A stretch of 64,000 nucleotides of DNA, from assembly GCA_016711295.1 (NCBI GenBank), contig JADJTE010000011.1, positions 62,001 through 126,000 on the forward strand, in the 5' to 3' direction. Below the pieces are notes generated by a model. The model had not been told where the DNA came from. It ran no database searches and saw only the letters and a program-made list of their open reading frames with translations. The translations under genes and the position numbers were made by a program. Of the stretch, positions 19,889-29,131 are shown piece after piece; positions within the stretch are counted from its first letter, which is position 1, and each line of letters opens with the position of its first letter. Origin of the DNA: Sphingobacteriales bacterium. Lineage in GTDB: Bacteria; Bacteroidota; Bacteroidia; Chitinophagales; UBA2359.

Positions 19889-20227
19889 GTGATTAAGGGT
19901 ATACTTGCTATTTTATCAGACAACGCAAACCCCGCTTAACGCCCTTGCACGCTGCCTATACTAAATCAGCTCAACCTGCCAAGTGTGTCGCCCGCAACCC
20001 AAACACAAAACTTGGTAGGTTTTTTTCGGGCACTACTTTTCTATTTATAAACAAAAAACATACTATTTATAGAGTTCTATTGCCGCTACGCCTTGTAGCC
20101 GCAAGCACTCACTGCCCAAAAGGGCATCTCTCTCTTATATTTGAAGGAGTGAAGTTGTCGTTATGCAGCCGCCGAGGAGGTTGCTGTGCCACCAATTGCC
20201 CAAAACAATAACACTCCTTTTTCTATC

Positions 20228-20302
20228 GCGCTTGTAGCTCAATCAGGTAGCAGCATCGCACTTTTAATGCGAGGGTTGCGGGTTCGATTCCCGCCAAGCG
20301 TA
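20228..20302 (+). tRNA. tRNA-Lys (anticodon TTT)
   Basis: The 75-nt cloverleaf has acceptor GCGCTTG/CAAGCGT, with one G-U pair at the end. The D arm starts TAGCTC and contains CAGGTAGC. The anticodon stem is TCGCA/TGCGA with loop CTTTTAA, giving anticodon TTT. The T arm is GCGGG-TTCGATT-CCCGC and the discriminator is A. CCA is not encoded. Confidence 0.92.
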
Positions 20303-20473
20303 CCCACAAAACGATATTCAATTTTGATAATTTAATATTATTTTTATAGTATATTATAAATAATTGCGCGCCAATAAGTTGTTTTTGCAATCACATCTGA
20401 AAAAGCAGCTCAATACAGCAAGGCTTGATATACCGCAGTTTGAGCTCCTATATCAATACAACTATTTCAACTT

Positions 20474-20546
20474 GTAACAGTAGCAAAGATGGTCTATGCA
20501 GCCGCCTGAAGAGCGGACTATATTGGTTCGATACCAATCTGTTACA
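20474..20546 (+). tRNA. tRNA-Phe-like gene (anticodon GAA)
   Basis: The 73-nt cloverleaf has a perfect acceptor stem GTAACAG/CTGTTAC and a D arm GCAA...ATGC with the GG pair. The anticodon arm is GCCGC-CTGAAGA-GCGGA and the T arm is a perfect ATTGG-TTCGATA-CCAAT. The anticodon reads GAA. Oddities are the non-pairing base at the top of the anticodon stem (G opposite A), G at position 37 where A is usual for tRNA-Phe, and a weak D stem. It could be a divergent, partly decayed or mobile-element-type tRNA. Confidence 0.65.
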
Positions 20547-20599
20547 CAAATAAAGATAGCCAAAAAGCATTTTTGAGAGCCTGTCTCTATTCAGAAAAT

Positions 20600-20852
20600 G
20601 TAACTATCTAGGCGGGTGCCAAGCATTTTAGTGCTAAGAAATGACTTCTCAATCCCACTATGGACAAAACGTTGGGAGCAAAGAAATAGCAGCACAAAAT
20701 ACAACCCTACTGTTAAATGCCATACCTACGGCATTTTAAGAAACGATTAAGGTAATTTCTGCATTTTCCAAATGTAAGGCTAAATTTTCGATTTTTTACT
20801 TTCGCAAGAAGTCTAATGAATAACCGAGCGACGAAACCGCATAGATAGTTAC
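20600..20852. repeat. Family B repeat, copy 1
   Basis: A 253-bp element with termini GTAACTATCTAGGCGG...ATAGATAGTTAC. Its interior includes GGTGCCAAGCATTTTAGTGC and an ATGCC...GGCAT-type palindrome. A longer copy in the opposite orientation is at 60738-61038. No coding capacity. Confidence 0.85.
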
Positions 20853-21054
20853 CAGAAAATCATTATAACAGATACAGATTTGACCCGAAATGATTAGGAT
20901 AACCTCGACAGAAAAGTGTTCCCTCTCCGTGCCCCAAGTGCGTCCGTTGTTTCTACAGCAGCGCGTATTGGGGCTTTTGGGCAATGATGAAAGAGGTATT
21001 GGTGTGTAAAACAGTGGATTATCGAATATTGTACGACTTTTTTTGCGTTGAGCG

Positions 21055-21085
21055 ATTGCAAATTCAAAACGATTGCTTACCTTTG
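21055..21085 (+). promoter_or_regulatory. Bacteroidota promoter for rpmH
   Basis: ATTG (21055-21058) is followed by a 19-base spacer and TACCTTTG (21078-21085), an exact TAnnTTTG. The rpmH start codon lies 21 bases downstream, so the leader is short. Confidence 0.7.
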
Positions 21086-21105
21086 CAGCCCTAAATAGCA
21101 ATATC

Positions 21106-21261
21106 ATGAAAAGAACTTATCAACCATCGGTACGCAAACGCAAAAACAAACACGGTTTCCGCGAGCGCATGGCTACACGTGGCGGTAGGGCTGTGTTGGC
21201 ACGTCGTCGCGCCAAAGGCAGAAAACGCCTTACGGTATCAGATAGCAACCTGTTGAAATAA
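21106..21261 (+). CDS. rpmH: 50S ribosomal protein L34
   Basis: The 51-residue protein MKRTYQPSVRKRKNKHGFR... with RMATRGGRAVLARRRAKGR is a textbook L34, a basic component of the large ribosomal subunit. ATG 21106 is the conserved start; an upstream in-frame codon at 21073 falls inside the promoter. The expected partner rnpA does not follow; a small heat-shock gene does. Confidence 0.97.
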   Translation: MKRTYQPSVRKRKNKHGFRERMATRGGRAVLARRRAKGRKRLTVSDSNLLK

Positions 21262-21300
21262 TAGCCCGCAAGCGCGTGCTACAACTTTCGTTTTGTATAA

Positions 21301-21347
21301 CAATAGCTCAATAGTTCGTCTCGCAAGGCGCAACTATTGAGCTATTG
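21301..21347. terminator. Long hairpin after rpmH
   Basis: A perfect 16-bp stem (CAATAGCTCAATAGTT and its complement) encloses a 15-base loop, 40 bases after rpmH. There is no T tract after it, so it may be a processing or bidirectional structure rather than a classical terminator. Confidence 0.6.
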
Positions 21348-21532
21348 GTGTGTCGTCACATATCACCAATAGCGACTAAGTAAGTTGTATAAGTATTGGT
21401 GTACCGAAAAAATGCCTATATTAGGGAACTTTTAGTACTGCTACGGTGTTTGATTAAATACGCTGCACCGTTTTTTCGACAGCGATTTCCTATTTTTTTC
21501 ACTTATCCACTAAAACAACACCCATTATTATC

Positions 21533-22018
21533 ATGGCTCATTTTTCGGACGTAATCGAAAATATGCTGGGCAAAAATGCCAAAGAAGACATACAGCGCGG
21601 TATAAAAGAGTTGAATGAACGGCTGAATGACCTGCTAAATCGCAATAGCAATAGTTCGGATATGAATAGCGGAAGCAAACCCGCTGCCAATGCCCCTGCC
21701 GTCAATATCATCGAAGCAAACGACCATTTCCGCGTCGAAGTTGCCGCATCGGGCTTCACCAAAGAGCAATTTAAACTGACCTTAGATGGCGGCGGACTCG
21801 TAATCAAAGGTATTGTTGAGCCTACGGCTCCCGTAGCAGGCGAGCGCGTGGTGCGCCAAGAATTTGCCCCACAGTCGTTTGAGCGTTCCTTTGCATTGCC
21901 CGATACTATCGACACTGCCAAAATAGCTGCTTCGTGCAATAACGGTATTTTGGTCATTACTCTGGGCAAAAAAGACGAGGCAATTGTCAAAAGCGGTGTG
22001 GATATTACTATTCAGTAA
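21533..22018 (+). CDS. Small heat-shock protein (Hsp20/alpha-crystallin)
   Basis: The 161-residue product has a variable N-terminal helix rich in acidic and Asn/Ser residues. The alpha-crystallin domain spans about residues 55-150 (VNIIEANDHFRVEVAASGF, then RQEFAPQSFERSFALPDTID and ILVITLGKKD). The GILVITL strand is the conserved end of the domain. It should act as an ATP-independent holdase in the cytoplasm. An SKSGVDITIQ-type tail replaces the usual I-x-I end (DITIQ may fill that role). Confidence 0.92.
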   Translation: MAHFSDVIENMLGKNAKEDIQRGIKELNERLNDLLNRNSNSSDMNSGSKPAANAPAVNIIEANDHFRVEVAASGFTKEQFKLTLDGGGLVIKGIVEPTAPVAGERVVRQEFAPQSFERSFALPDTIDTAKIAASCNNGILVITLGKKDEAIVKSGVDITIQ

Positions 22019-22197
22019 GCTACAAGCCCAAAGCTCTTGTACGCCAAAATGGTAAAAATGCCCATTTTACGCGCCGAAATCTTTTGCTCGTCAAAGATTT
22101 CGGCGTATTTTGTTGGTGCAAAAATGCTACCTTTGCCCTATCTCTTTTTAAACCCCTTAGCACTAAATGTGTCTAATGGATTTTAGCCTTTTTTGCC

Positions 22198-23247
22198 ATG
22201 AAACAAACTGTACTTTGCGGTATCCTACTCTGGGCTTGCCATACCGCCACCCTATTAGCACAAGACGACGAATTTGTATCGCCGCGCTTCCGCAATAATC
22301 TGCCCACTGCCACTCCGCCACCGCCGCCCGCCGTACTCACACCCACTACCAACACACCGACGAGCGATAAACCCGCCACCGAAATAGGAGACAAAGACAA
22401 TGCCACCGCCAAATCGGACAAAGGCGATAAGGGCGATAAGGGAAATAAAGGAGAAAAGTCCGCGCCTAATCCTTATGACAAGGTGAAAGTAGTAGAAAAG
22501 GCTGTCCCCGTCTATACGTTCAATTCGGAACGCCGCTATACGGTTATCCACGAATTAGACGGCGAGCAATTTGTACCCGCCCAGTATCAATCGGGTAATA
22601 ATGACGTATCGCCGCTTTATCCGGGCGATGTCAATATCCGTATCGGGGCGCAAATCGTTACTTTTGAGGGAGTCAAAAATTTAGACGAATTTCAGATATT
22701 GAGTAAATTTACCGACCGCATAGGCTATATTTATGAACTAATGGACAAGAAAGGACAGCCTGCGCGTTTTAAAGTAGTCTTAGACCAAGACAAATATGTC
22801 AATCTGCTCTACTTTTTCTCCAAAGTATTGGGCGAACATACTTTTTTCTTGGCACAAAAGACCGAACAAGACCGCGCCGCCGAGCTGACGTATTTTACAC
22901 CCAAAAACGAACTGTTTGTGCGCGGCTATCAGAACCTACTCGATGTGACGGTACACCCCTACACCATGCAGCGCGATATAACGACGGGCGAAAAACCCAT
23001 TGTCCTAAAAGCGACGGATAATATAGCATTTGGTTTTCAGGAAAACTCTGTTGCCACACCACAAGGAACGTTTAGCATCAAAAAAGCCAATACCTTCGCC
23101 TATATGATGGACGGGTTTCCGTCGGTCAGTTCGGTAGTGGAAATACAAACACAGGGAAAACCAGGCAAAGTATTGATATTTTTGAACTATAAACAGCAAA
23201 TTGAGTTTATCGAAGTCGAAAAATCGCGCTATTATCTAATGCCTTAA
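22198..23247 (+). CDS. Exported hypothetical protein with a low-complexity linker
   Basis: A signal peptide (cleavage after ATLLAQ) precedes a proline/threonine-rich stretch (TATPPPPPAVLTPTTN) and a collagen-like charged run of DKG/NKG triplets. A folded domain of about 240 residues follows, with many aromatic and beta-type segments (YTVIHELDGEQFVPAQYQ, RIGAQIVTFEGVKN, KVLIFLNYKQQIEFIEVEK). It is probably periplasmic. I do not recognise the domain. It is followed in the same direction by a beta-barrel gene 121 bases downstream. Confidence 0.75.
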   Translation: MKQTVLCGILLWACHTATLLAQDDEFVSPRFRNNLPTATPPPPPAVLTPTTNTPTSDKPATEIGDKDNATAKSDKGDKGDKGNKGEKSAPNPYDKVKVVEKAVPVYTFNSERRYTVIHELDGEQFVPAQYQSGNNDVSPLYPGDVNIRIGAQIVTFEGVKNLDEFQILSKFTDRIGYIYELMDKKGQPARFKVVLDQDKYVNLLYFFSKVLGEHTFFLAQKTEQDRAAELTYFTPKNELFVRGYQNLLDVTVHPYTMQRDITTGEKPIVLKATDNIAFGFQENSVATPQGTFSIKKANTFAYMMDGFPSVSSVVEIQTQGKPGKVLIFLNYKQQIEFIEVEKSRYYLMP

Positions 23248-23368
23248 TATTATATATAATTTTAATCACACATTAAAGCCAAATGTTCCGAGATGAACAT
23301 TGGCGCATAGAGTTGAATTTCGCAACAATACCACATATTTAAAAATAAAATAATTATTAAATATATCC

Positions 23369-24157
23369 ATGAACAAATTTTTCTTATCTGTTGTTCTGTT
23401 GGCATTTGCCGTAGCACTCCACGCACAGCCCGCCCCTAAAAGCAGCACTTCCGAACCCGCCAAAGATGGCAAAACGATTAATGCCCGTAGCTTGCCCAAA
23501 GTAAAGAGCCGCGACCGCTTAATCATAGAACTTACGCATGACAATTGGCTCAATAAGCCCGCGTATATCGAAACCAAATGGTTTAGCCGCGGTTTCAATG
23601 CCTTTATGATGTGGGACGTGCCCCTTACCAAAAACGGCACCATCAGCGTAGCACCTGGCTTTGGTATTTCTAATACCAACGTATTCACTAATGTTCTGAT
23701 ACAGCGCAGCGCACTCGATGATAGTACGCATTTCAACATTATTCCCGATTATGTGCTGAACGAAACGACACCTAACGACCTGACCGACTCTGTGCGTTTG
23801 GAATATTCCAAAAGCAAACTCGCCGTGTCGTCGCTTGATATACCGCTTGAATTGCGCTTTCGCACCAACCCGCACAAGGGCAAACCTTTCAAATTGGCAC
23901 TTGGCGCACGGATAGGTTATGTCGTCAATGCGCATACCAAATATAAAGGCGATGACTATCGCGACGGCAGCGACCGCAGCGTGACGCTGAAAGAGTCTGT
24001 CCTCAATATTAATCGCTTTAAATATGGCGTAACTGCTCGCATCGGCTATGGCAATTTTAATATTTTTGGCTTCTATTCCTTGTCTAAACTATTCAATACT
24101 TCCTTAGCACCCGAAATAACGCCGATTTCGGTTGGTATTAGCTTTAATAGTTTTTAG
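23369..24157 (+). CDS. Outer-membrane beta-barrel protein (porin-like OMP family)
   Basis: A signal peptide (MNKFFLSVVLLAFAVALHA) is followed by a short linker and an eight-stranded-type barrel. The strands alternate aromatic and glycine residues (TISVAPGFGISNTNVF, VSSLDIPLELRFRTN, KLALGARIGYVVNAHTKYKG, ARIGYGNFNIFGFYSLSKLF), ending in phenylalanine. This matches the 'outer membrane protein beta-barrel' families common in Bacteroidota. The ligand or role is unknown. It is 262 residues and converges on the thiolase gene. Confidence 0.8.
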   Translation: MNKFFLSVVLLAFAVALHAQPAPKSSTSEPAKDGKTINARSLPKVKSRDRLIIELTHDNWLNKPAYIETKWFSRGFNAFMMWDVPLTKNGTISVAPGFGISNTNVFTNVLIQRSALDDSTHFNIIPDYVLNETTPNDLTDSVRLEYSKSKLAVSSLDIPLELRFRTNPHKGKPFKLALGARIGYVVNAHTKYKGDDYRDGSDRSVTLKESVLNINRFKYGVTARIGYGNFNIFGFYSLSKLFNTSLAPEITPISVGISFNSF

Positions 24158-24184
24158 GATAGCTCATTTAGGTAGCTATACCAC

Positions 24185-24228
24185 AGCGATAGGGCTGCTC
24201 TTTGTTATCAAAGAACAGCCCTATCGCT
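24185..24228. terminator. Bidirectional terminator between the barrel and thiolase genes
   Basis: A long near-perfect stem (AGCGATAGGGCTG-C-TCTTTG pairing with CAAAGA-A-CAGCCCTATCGCT) with a tiny loop lies between the two convergent stop codons. Confidence 0.85.
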
Positions 24229-24302
24229 TTATAACATCTTTGCCTAAGAAATCTATTACGGCTGATTTGGTAGCACACAAGTCTATTATTTTCGTGCATA
24301 TC

Positions 24303-25508
24303 TTAGCATCGCTCTAAGACCACTGCATAGCCCTGCCCTACTCCGATACACATCGTGCAAAGGGCATAGCGTGCTTGGGGCTGTCGGTTCAGTTCGATAG
24401 CGGCGGTTTGGAGCAGACGCGCCCCCGACATGCCAAGCGGGTGTCCCAGAGCAATAGCCCCGCCATTGGGATTGGTGCGCGGGTCGTCGTCGTCGAGTCC
24501 CCACAAGCGCGTACAAGCCAATACTTGCGCTGCGAATGCTTCGTTGAGTTCGATAATAGACAAGTCGCCGAAGCGAAGACCCGCTTTTTTGAGGGCGTGG
24601 TTAGCTGCGACTACGGGACCAATGCCCATAATGCGCGGTTCTACGCCCGACACTGCCCAACTCACCATACGCGCCAAGGGTCGTAGGGCGTAGCGCGTTA
24701 GGGCTTGTTCGGAGGCTAATAGTATTGCCGCTGCTCCGTCGTTCAAGCCCGACGCATTGCCTGCTGTCACTGTTCCGTTGGTTTTAAAAGCAGGGCGCAA
24801 GGCAGCCAATCCTTCGGGCGTGGTAGTGGGTTTCAAAAATTCGTCTCGACCAACGAGCAGGGCATCACCTTTGCGTTGCGGAATGGCGATAGGGGCAATT
24901 TCGATGTCAAAACGCCCCGTTTGCTGTGCAGCGGCGGCTTTTTGCTGCGAGCGATAGGCAAACAAATCTTGGTCGTCGCGCCCAATCTGATATTTTTCGG
25001 CTACATTCTCGGCGGTCATGCCCATGCTATCCGTGCCGTATAACTGCTGCATCTGCTGATTGATAAAACGCCAACCGAAGGTAGAATCGTATAATTGGGC
25101 ATCGCGCCCGAAGGCTTGGGCACTTTTCGACATGACCCAAGGGGCGCGGGTCATCTGTTCAACGCCTCCTGCTACGAACAAATCTCCGTCGCCGCATACA
25201 ATAGCACGCGCCGCCGCTACCGCCGCCGCCATACCCGATGCGCACAGCCTATTGACGGTTTCGCCAGGTACGGTATAGGGCAAACCCGCCAATAGCAAGG
25301 ACATACGAGCTATGTTGCGGTTGTCTTCGCCTGCTTGGTTGGCGCAACCCACCACGACATCGGCAATATCAGTAGGGTCAATGGTAGTATGGCGTGCTAC
25401 CAAAGCGCGAATGACGTGTGCGGCTAAATCATCGGCGCGAACAGCCGACAAACAGCCCGATATAGCCCCAATAGGGCTTCGGACAGCATCTACGATATAG
25501 GGTATCAT
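24303..25508 (-). CDS. Thiolase (acetyl-CoA acyltransferase)
   Basis: This 401-residue thiolase carries the acyl-accepting Cys in NRLCASGMA (C89), the NEAFAAQ loop, the general-base His in GGAIALGHPLGMSGARL and the second catalytic Cys in ALCTMCIGVGQG. It is a biosynthetic/degradative-type acyl-CoA C-acyltransferase for beta-oxidation or the last step of the beta-ketoadipate route; the sequence does not let me choose between fadA and pcaF functions. ATG 25508 (MIPYIVDAVRSPIG) is the conserved start. The upstream in-frame extension is rejected. Confidence 0.93.
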   Translation of the reverse strand: MIPYIVDAVRSPIGAISGCLSAVRADDLAAHVIRALVARHTTIDPTDIADVVVGCANQAGEDNRNIARMSLLLAGLPYTVPGETVNRLCASGMAAAVAAARAIVCGDGDLFVAGGVEQMTRAPWVMSKSAQAFGRDAQLYDSTFGWRFINQQMQQLYGTDSMGMTAENVAEKYQIGRDDQDLFAYRSQQKAAAAQQTGRFDIEIAPIAIPQRKGDALLVGRDEFLKPTTTPEGLAALRPAFKTNGTVTAGNASGLNDGAAAILLASEQALTRYALRPLARMVSWAVSGVEPRIMGIGPVVAANHALKKAGLRFGDLSIIELNEAFAAQVLACTRLWGLDDDDPRTNPNGGAIALGHPLGMSGARLLQTAAIELNRQPQARYALCTMCIGVGQGYAVVLERC

Positions 25509-25564
25509 CAAAAAAACATGGATTTGAGGTAATAAATGCCCTTGTTGCCGAGGCATAGGCGGCG

Positions 25565-25572
25565 CAAAGATA
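25565..25572 (-). promoter_or_regulatory. Bacteroidota -7 element (TATCTTTG) for the thiolase gene
   Basis: An exact TAnnTTTG on the minus strand, 57 bases upstream of the thiolase start codon. I see no clear -33 element. Confidence 0.5.
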
Positions 25573-25646
25573 CCGTTTTTAACGCCATTGTCTTTATTTA
25601 TTGCTGTAAAGTAGGCATCGCAACACCAAATTCGAGGTATAGTGTG

Positions 25647-25679
25647 TATCTTTGTCTTGCTCGTTTTTGCCTATATTTG
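25647..25679 (+). promoter_or_regulatory. Overlapping Bacteroidota promoter elements for the small membrane protein
   Basis: TATCTTTG (25647-25654) and TATATTTG (25672-25679) both match TAnnTTTG. The TTTG of the first could serve as the -33 of the second with a 17-base spacer. The gene starts at 25712. Confidence 0.45.
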
Positions 25680-25711
25680 TATTTCACGCTACCCATTACA
25701 CGCACAATACC

Positions 25712-26005
25712 ATGACCATCGAAATTATCAATGTTATCTGCCTCGCAGTAGGTTTTTTCGTGCTGCAACGTTTATATGGCAACGAAATATTTAGCCATTG
25801 GCAATTCAATTGGCTTACTTTTTTGCTGAGTTTATTGGTCGGTTTTTTTTCAGCGGCATTTATGTCGGGCATACTCGAATCGATGTTTCCCGAATTAGGA
25901 AGAATCGAGTTCGGTTCGCCGACTTCATACATTCTAATTGCATTATACATATTGATATATTATATCGCCATTACGCATATTCGTTTGCAGCGAAGTCGTC
26001 GCTGA
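25712..26005 (+). CDS. Small integral membrane protein, unknown function
   Basis: The 97-residue product has three predicted membrane segments: VICLAVGFFVLQRLY, WLTFLLSLLVGFFSAAFMSG and SYILIALYILIYYIAITHI. It ends in a basic tail (LQRSRR). ATG 25712 is preferred to the upstream frame because the promoter elements end just before it. No family recognised. Confidence 0.6.
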   Translation: MTIEIINVICLAVGFFVLQRLYGNEIFSHWQFNWLTFLLSLLVGFFSAAFMSGILESMFPELGRIEFGSPTSYILIALYILIYYIAITHIRLQRSRR

Positions 26006-26058
26006 CCTTCATGGGTTAAGTGTATTTTTTCCTAAAAATAACGAATCGCCTTAGACTG

Positions 26059-27561
26059 CTATTTGATATCCTTTGCCCATCGGCGTAGTAGCTGGTATAG
26101 CCATGACGTAAGGGTATAGCGTTGGAAAATGGGGGCATATAGTTCGAGGTCTATCCAGTGCAGGCGTAGCGCAGCAGCATAAACCACTACGGCGTATAAA
26201 ACACCTACCCCCAAGAACGTGACGATAGAGCATTGCCAATAGTAGAGCAGCACCGCAACGGGTAGGGCACAACTTAGGCAGAGTGTCAGAATAGCGGCTA
26301 AATGTCGAAAATTGAGTAGGCGGTCGAGCGTCCAGCCCAAGGGGTATAATGTTTGGCGCAAATATAGATAGGCGAGCAGAAAACTACTGATAGCAACCGC
26401 CGCCGCTGCGCCAATAATACCTCCTACGGGCAATAGCAGCCCTATCAATGCCAAAAATACGCCGAAATAGCATAGATTGATGCGCAAAATGGTGTGGTAG
26501 GCTTTGCGGAGGGTCAATAACTCGGCAAAATCGCCAATTTTGGTCAATAGGACAAGGCTAACCAAGGCAAATACGGGTGCGCCATCGGCGTATATGTCCG
26601 ATAGGTATAGGCGTATGAAACAAGGGCTGCATAGCACCATAAACACCACAACGGGATATATTAAAACGGCTACTTGGGCAATGATGCGGCGTTGGAGGGT
26701 CAATATTGCTTCGTAATCGCCTTGTCGGGCTTGGCTTGCCCAATGCGGAAACATAATAACGGCAATGGCGACATATAGCGTTCCTACTAAGGGTATTTCG
26801 ATGCTCGAACTGCGATAAATGGCATATTGTGTAAGGCCCAAATAATAGCTGATAAGCATACCGCTCACGTATAAATAGGCATATTGCAATTGGTAGTTGA
26901 AACCCAGTAGGCTACTTTCGCGCAAGATGGGTAGCCATTGTTTTTTTTGAATCTCGCCTCCCCAAAAACGGCGCGGCACGCTTGCTGCTACTATCGCTAC
27001 TTGGCAGACCCAGCCCACACTCACGCTCATGAGTACGCCCCACAGCGACTGGTAGGCATAGACAGCCAATAGCATGCAAGCTACCCGCACAATATTGCCC
27101 ACGATAGTTGCCACTACGTAGTAATGCGTGCGGCTGCTGTGTACCAATGCCCGCGTAAATAAGTGGTTCAGGTAAAAAAGCAGTACGCAAATAGCCGTCC
27201 ATTGCAAAAGCGGCGCAGCTTGTTTATGTCCAAATATTTGTGGCGAAATATAAGAAAACAGCCATACTGCCATGCTGCCTATTATGCCCATACCAACAAA
27301 TAACGCTCCGTAAGTAGCAAAATTATCGCTTTCGCTGCGCGTTTTGGGGTCGGCAAAAGCCAAGGTAAGGCTATTTACCAAGCCAAAATTGACCAAGATA
27401 TTGGCAATATCCAATACCATAATCACTTGTCCATAGGTGCCAAATTCGTGCTGCGAGAGGCTACGCGCTAAATAGGGCGTAGTCAGAAAATTGATGGCAA
27501 AATTGACCACCTGCCCGACAAAAAAGAAAAGCGCGGCGAGGCTGCGCGGTGGCTGCGACAT
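26059..27561 (-). CDS. Oligosaccharide flippase (Wzx/MATE-like polysaccharide exporter)
   Basis: This protein of about 500 residues has roughly 12-14 hydrophobic helices. The start motif LAALFFFVGQVVNFAINFLTTP is followed by YLARSLSQHEFGTYGQV, which is diagnostic of the polysaccharide biosynthesis flippase family. It would move a lipid-linked oligosaccharide across the inner membrane. I chose the internal ATG 27561 (MSQPPRSLAAL), since the first seven residues of the longer frame are unlike the family. No glycosyltransferase cluster adjoins it. Confidence 0.85.
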   Translation of the reverse strand: MSQPPRSLAALFFFVGQVVNFAINFLTTPYLARSLSQHEFGTYGQVIMVLDIANILVNFGLVNSLTLAFADPKTRSESDNFATYGALFVGMGIIGSMAVWLFSYISPQIFGHKQAAPLLQWTAICVLLFYLNHLFTRALVHSSRTHYYVVATIVGNIVRVACMLLAVYAYQSLWGVLMSVSVGWVCQVAIVAASVPRRFWGGEIQKKQWLPILRESSLLGFNYQLQYAYLYVSGMLISYYLGLTQYAIYRSSSIEIPLVGTLYVAIAVIMFPHWASQARQGDYEAILTLQRRIIAQVAVLIYPVVVFMVLCSPCFIRLYLSDIYADGAPVFALVSLVLLTKIGDFAELLTLRKAYHTILRINLCYFGVFLALIGLLLPVGGIIGAAAAVAISSFLLAYLYLRQTLYPLGWTLDRLLNFRHLAAILTLCLSCALPVAVLLYYWQCSIVTFLGVGVLYAVVVYAAALRLHWIDLELYAPIFQRYTLTSWLYQLLRRWAKDIK

Positions 27562-27721
27562 AGTAAGCAAAACAACGCCCATAGCCCTAAGAGGTGTGGC
27601 ATGGCTGGCTTATGAGCTATGGGCGTTGAGCGAAATAATATTATTGCGTGTAATTTCTACGATTACAATGTATTTGCGGGCTAATAAGGCAATTTCTTTG
27701 GCGATAAATTACGTTTTATAT

Positions 27722-28465
27722 CTACGCGCTTGTTTTATCTCCTTCTTCTATTTTTCCGTTGATACAGGTAAGCGTGCGTGCGGGGAACTGCTGCATAGCA
27801 TAAATATCGTGTGTGCCGAGCAGCACGGTGGTTTGGGTATCAAGGCATATTTGCCGTAGCAATGCGATGATGTCGCGCGAGGTTTGGTGGTCGAGGTTGC
27901 CTGTTGGTTCGTCGGCGATGATGATAGCGGGGTCGTTCAACAAAGCGCGGGCGATGACTACTCGCTGCTGCTCTCCGCCTGACAGGGCGTAGGGCATGGC
28001 ATTGGCTTTGTGACTAATGCCTACTAAGTGCAATACGTGTGCTATGCGTTTTAGGATTTCTTTTTCGTCGCGCCAGTCGGTAGCTTCTAATACAAAGCGG
28101 AGGTTGTCGGCTACGCTTCGGTCGGTAAGGAGCTGAAAATCCTGAAAGATGATGCCCATTTTGCGGCGCAGATAGGGTACGGTGCGCCAGTTGACGACTC
28201 GCAAATCAAAACCCGCTATATGACATTCGCCTTTTCGTAGGGGCAAGTCGGCGTAGAGGGTGCGCAATAGGCTGGTTTTGCCTGTTCCTGTTCGCCCGAC
28301 TAAATAGACAAATTCGCCTTTGCAGATGCTTAGGTTTACATCGCTTAAGATAAGGGTGTTTTTTTGGTAGATGTCGGCGCGATACAACTCGATTACGTTT
28401 TCGGGTTGTTGTTTGTTGGCTTCCGAATGGCGGTTGATATCGGCAAAGGGGGCGGTGTCACTCAC
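27722..28465 (-). CDS. ftsE: ABC transporter ATP-binding protein, FtsE-like
   Basis: The 247-residue ATPase has Walker A GRTGTGKTS, Q-loop FQDFQLL, signature LSGGEQQR, Walker B IIIADEPTGNLD and the His switch GTHD. The sequence ANLYRADIYQK...LSDVNLSICKGEFVYLVGRTG and the spacing resemble FtsE, which with FtsX regulates cell-wall hydrolysis at division. ftsX is not next to it, so the name rests on sequence alone; a LolD-type ATPase is the main alternative. A TACATTTG -7-like octamer lies at 28485-28492 on the minus strand. Confidence 0.78.
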   Translation of the reverse strand: MSDTAPFADINRHSEANKQQPENVIELYRADIYQKNTLILSDVNLSICKGEFVYLVGRTGTGKTSLLRTLYADLPLRKGECHIAGFDLRVVNWRTVPYLRRKMGIIFQDFQLLTDRSVADNLRFVLEATDWRDEKEILKRIAHVLHLVGISHKANAMPYALSGGEQQRVVIARALLNDPAIIIADEPTGNLDHQTSRDIIALLRQICLDTQTTVLLGTHDIYAMQQFPARTLTCINGKIEEGDKTSA

Positions 28466-28500
28466 GGGGCTTTAAGATTTGCCGCAAATGTACGCATTTT

Positions 28501-28983
28501 CTACAAATATACGTTCGGATTTTGCGGGTCGGGCGACCATTTTACGGTCAAAATTCGATGCCGTGCGTATAAAATTTTTGCCCAAAATTCTATGTCTCTA
28601 TTTTGACCATTCTGTGCCGTTATGCGCCAATAAACGCTGTGCGTGACTCCTGCTGTTTCGGGGTCGGGCGGCATATTACTGAAAGGACCTGCTTGTTGTT
28701 CTCGTTGTGCGGCAAGCAGCATATAACTGTTTTTCTCCAATACTGCAGCGAGGTATAGTTCTTCTTCACTCATATTGTTGTTGTTGCGCACAAAACGAAG
28801 ATACAAATAACCCATCAAGACGGTGAATGCCAATACCATCAGCCAAAATAGTGGGCTGTGGATAGTGTCCATAAGTTGGACAAAGGGGTTCTCAATAGCA
28901 AGTATAGGTTTAAACATAGTATAAAGCAATGTTACGCTCACTTTCAATAACACTAAAATAGGGGTGTATAGTTCAGTAAGCAT
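28501..28983 (-). CDS. Membrane-anchored hypothetical protein
   Basis: The protein is up to 160 residues, with a hydrophobic N-terminus (ILVLLKVSVTLLYTMF) and a clear membrane helix (PLFWLMVLAFTVLMGYLYLRFV). A soluble part of about 90 residues ends WSPDPQNPNVYL. The true start may be the internal Met 22 residues in (28917), which would leave one membrane helix. No family recognised. It reads towards ftsE with a 35-bp gap. Confidence 0.55.
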   Translation of the reverse strand: MLTELYTPILVLLKVSVTLLYTMFKPILAIENPFVQLMDTIHSPLFWLMVLAFTVLMGYLYLRFVRNNNNMSEEELYLAAVLEKNSYMLLAAQREQQAGPFSNMPPDPETAGVTHSVYWRITAQNGQNRDIEFWAKILYARHRILTVKWSPDPQNPNVYL

Positions 28984-29131
28984 TTAAAAATGATAAATTG
29001 CTGTTCGGATATGGTATCAATGCTCAGGTGCGGCTTTTTTGTTCTTATTAGTGGGCGCAGCAGGGGTATAAACTTGATGATTTTGTGCTACAAATTGCGC
29101 AGGTTATTTGCAGAGTACGATATGGGTTGTG
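28984..29131. other. Short intergenic region
   Basis: 148 bases with no recognisable feature between the membrane protein gene and the TPR gene; both are on the minus strand. Confidence 0.4.

Noticed and set aside
19580..19939. Plus-strand ORFs between tRNA-Trp and tRNA-Lys
   Set aside because: Low-complexity, proline- and serine-rich translations in several frames with no family resemblance; the minus-strand 55-residue frame looks at least as plausible, so I list only that one.
24375..25500. Plus-strand open frames of 60-100 codons opposite the thiolase gene
   Set aside because: They are shadows of the GC-rich antisense of a strong thiolase gene; they have no homology and no promoter.
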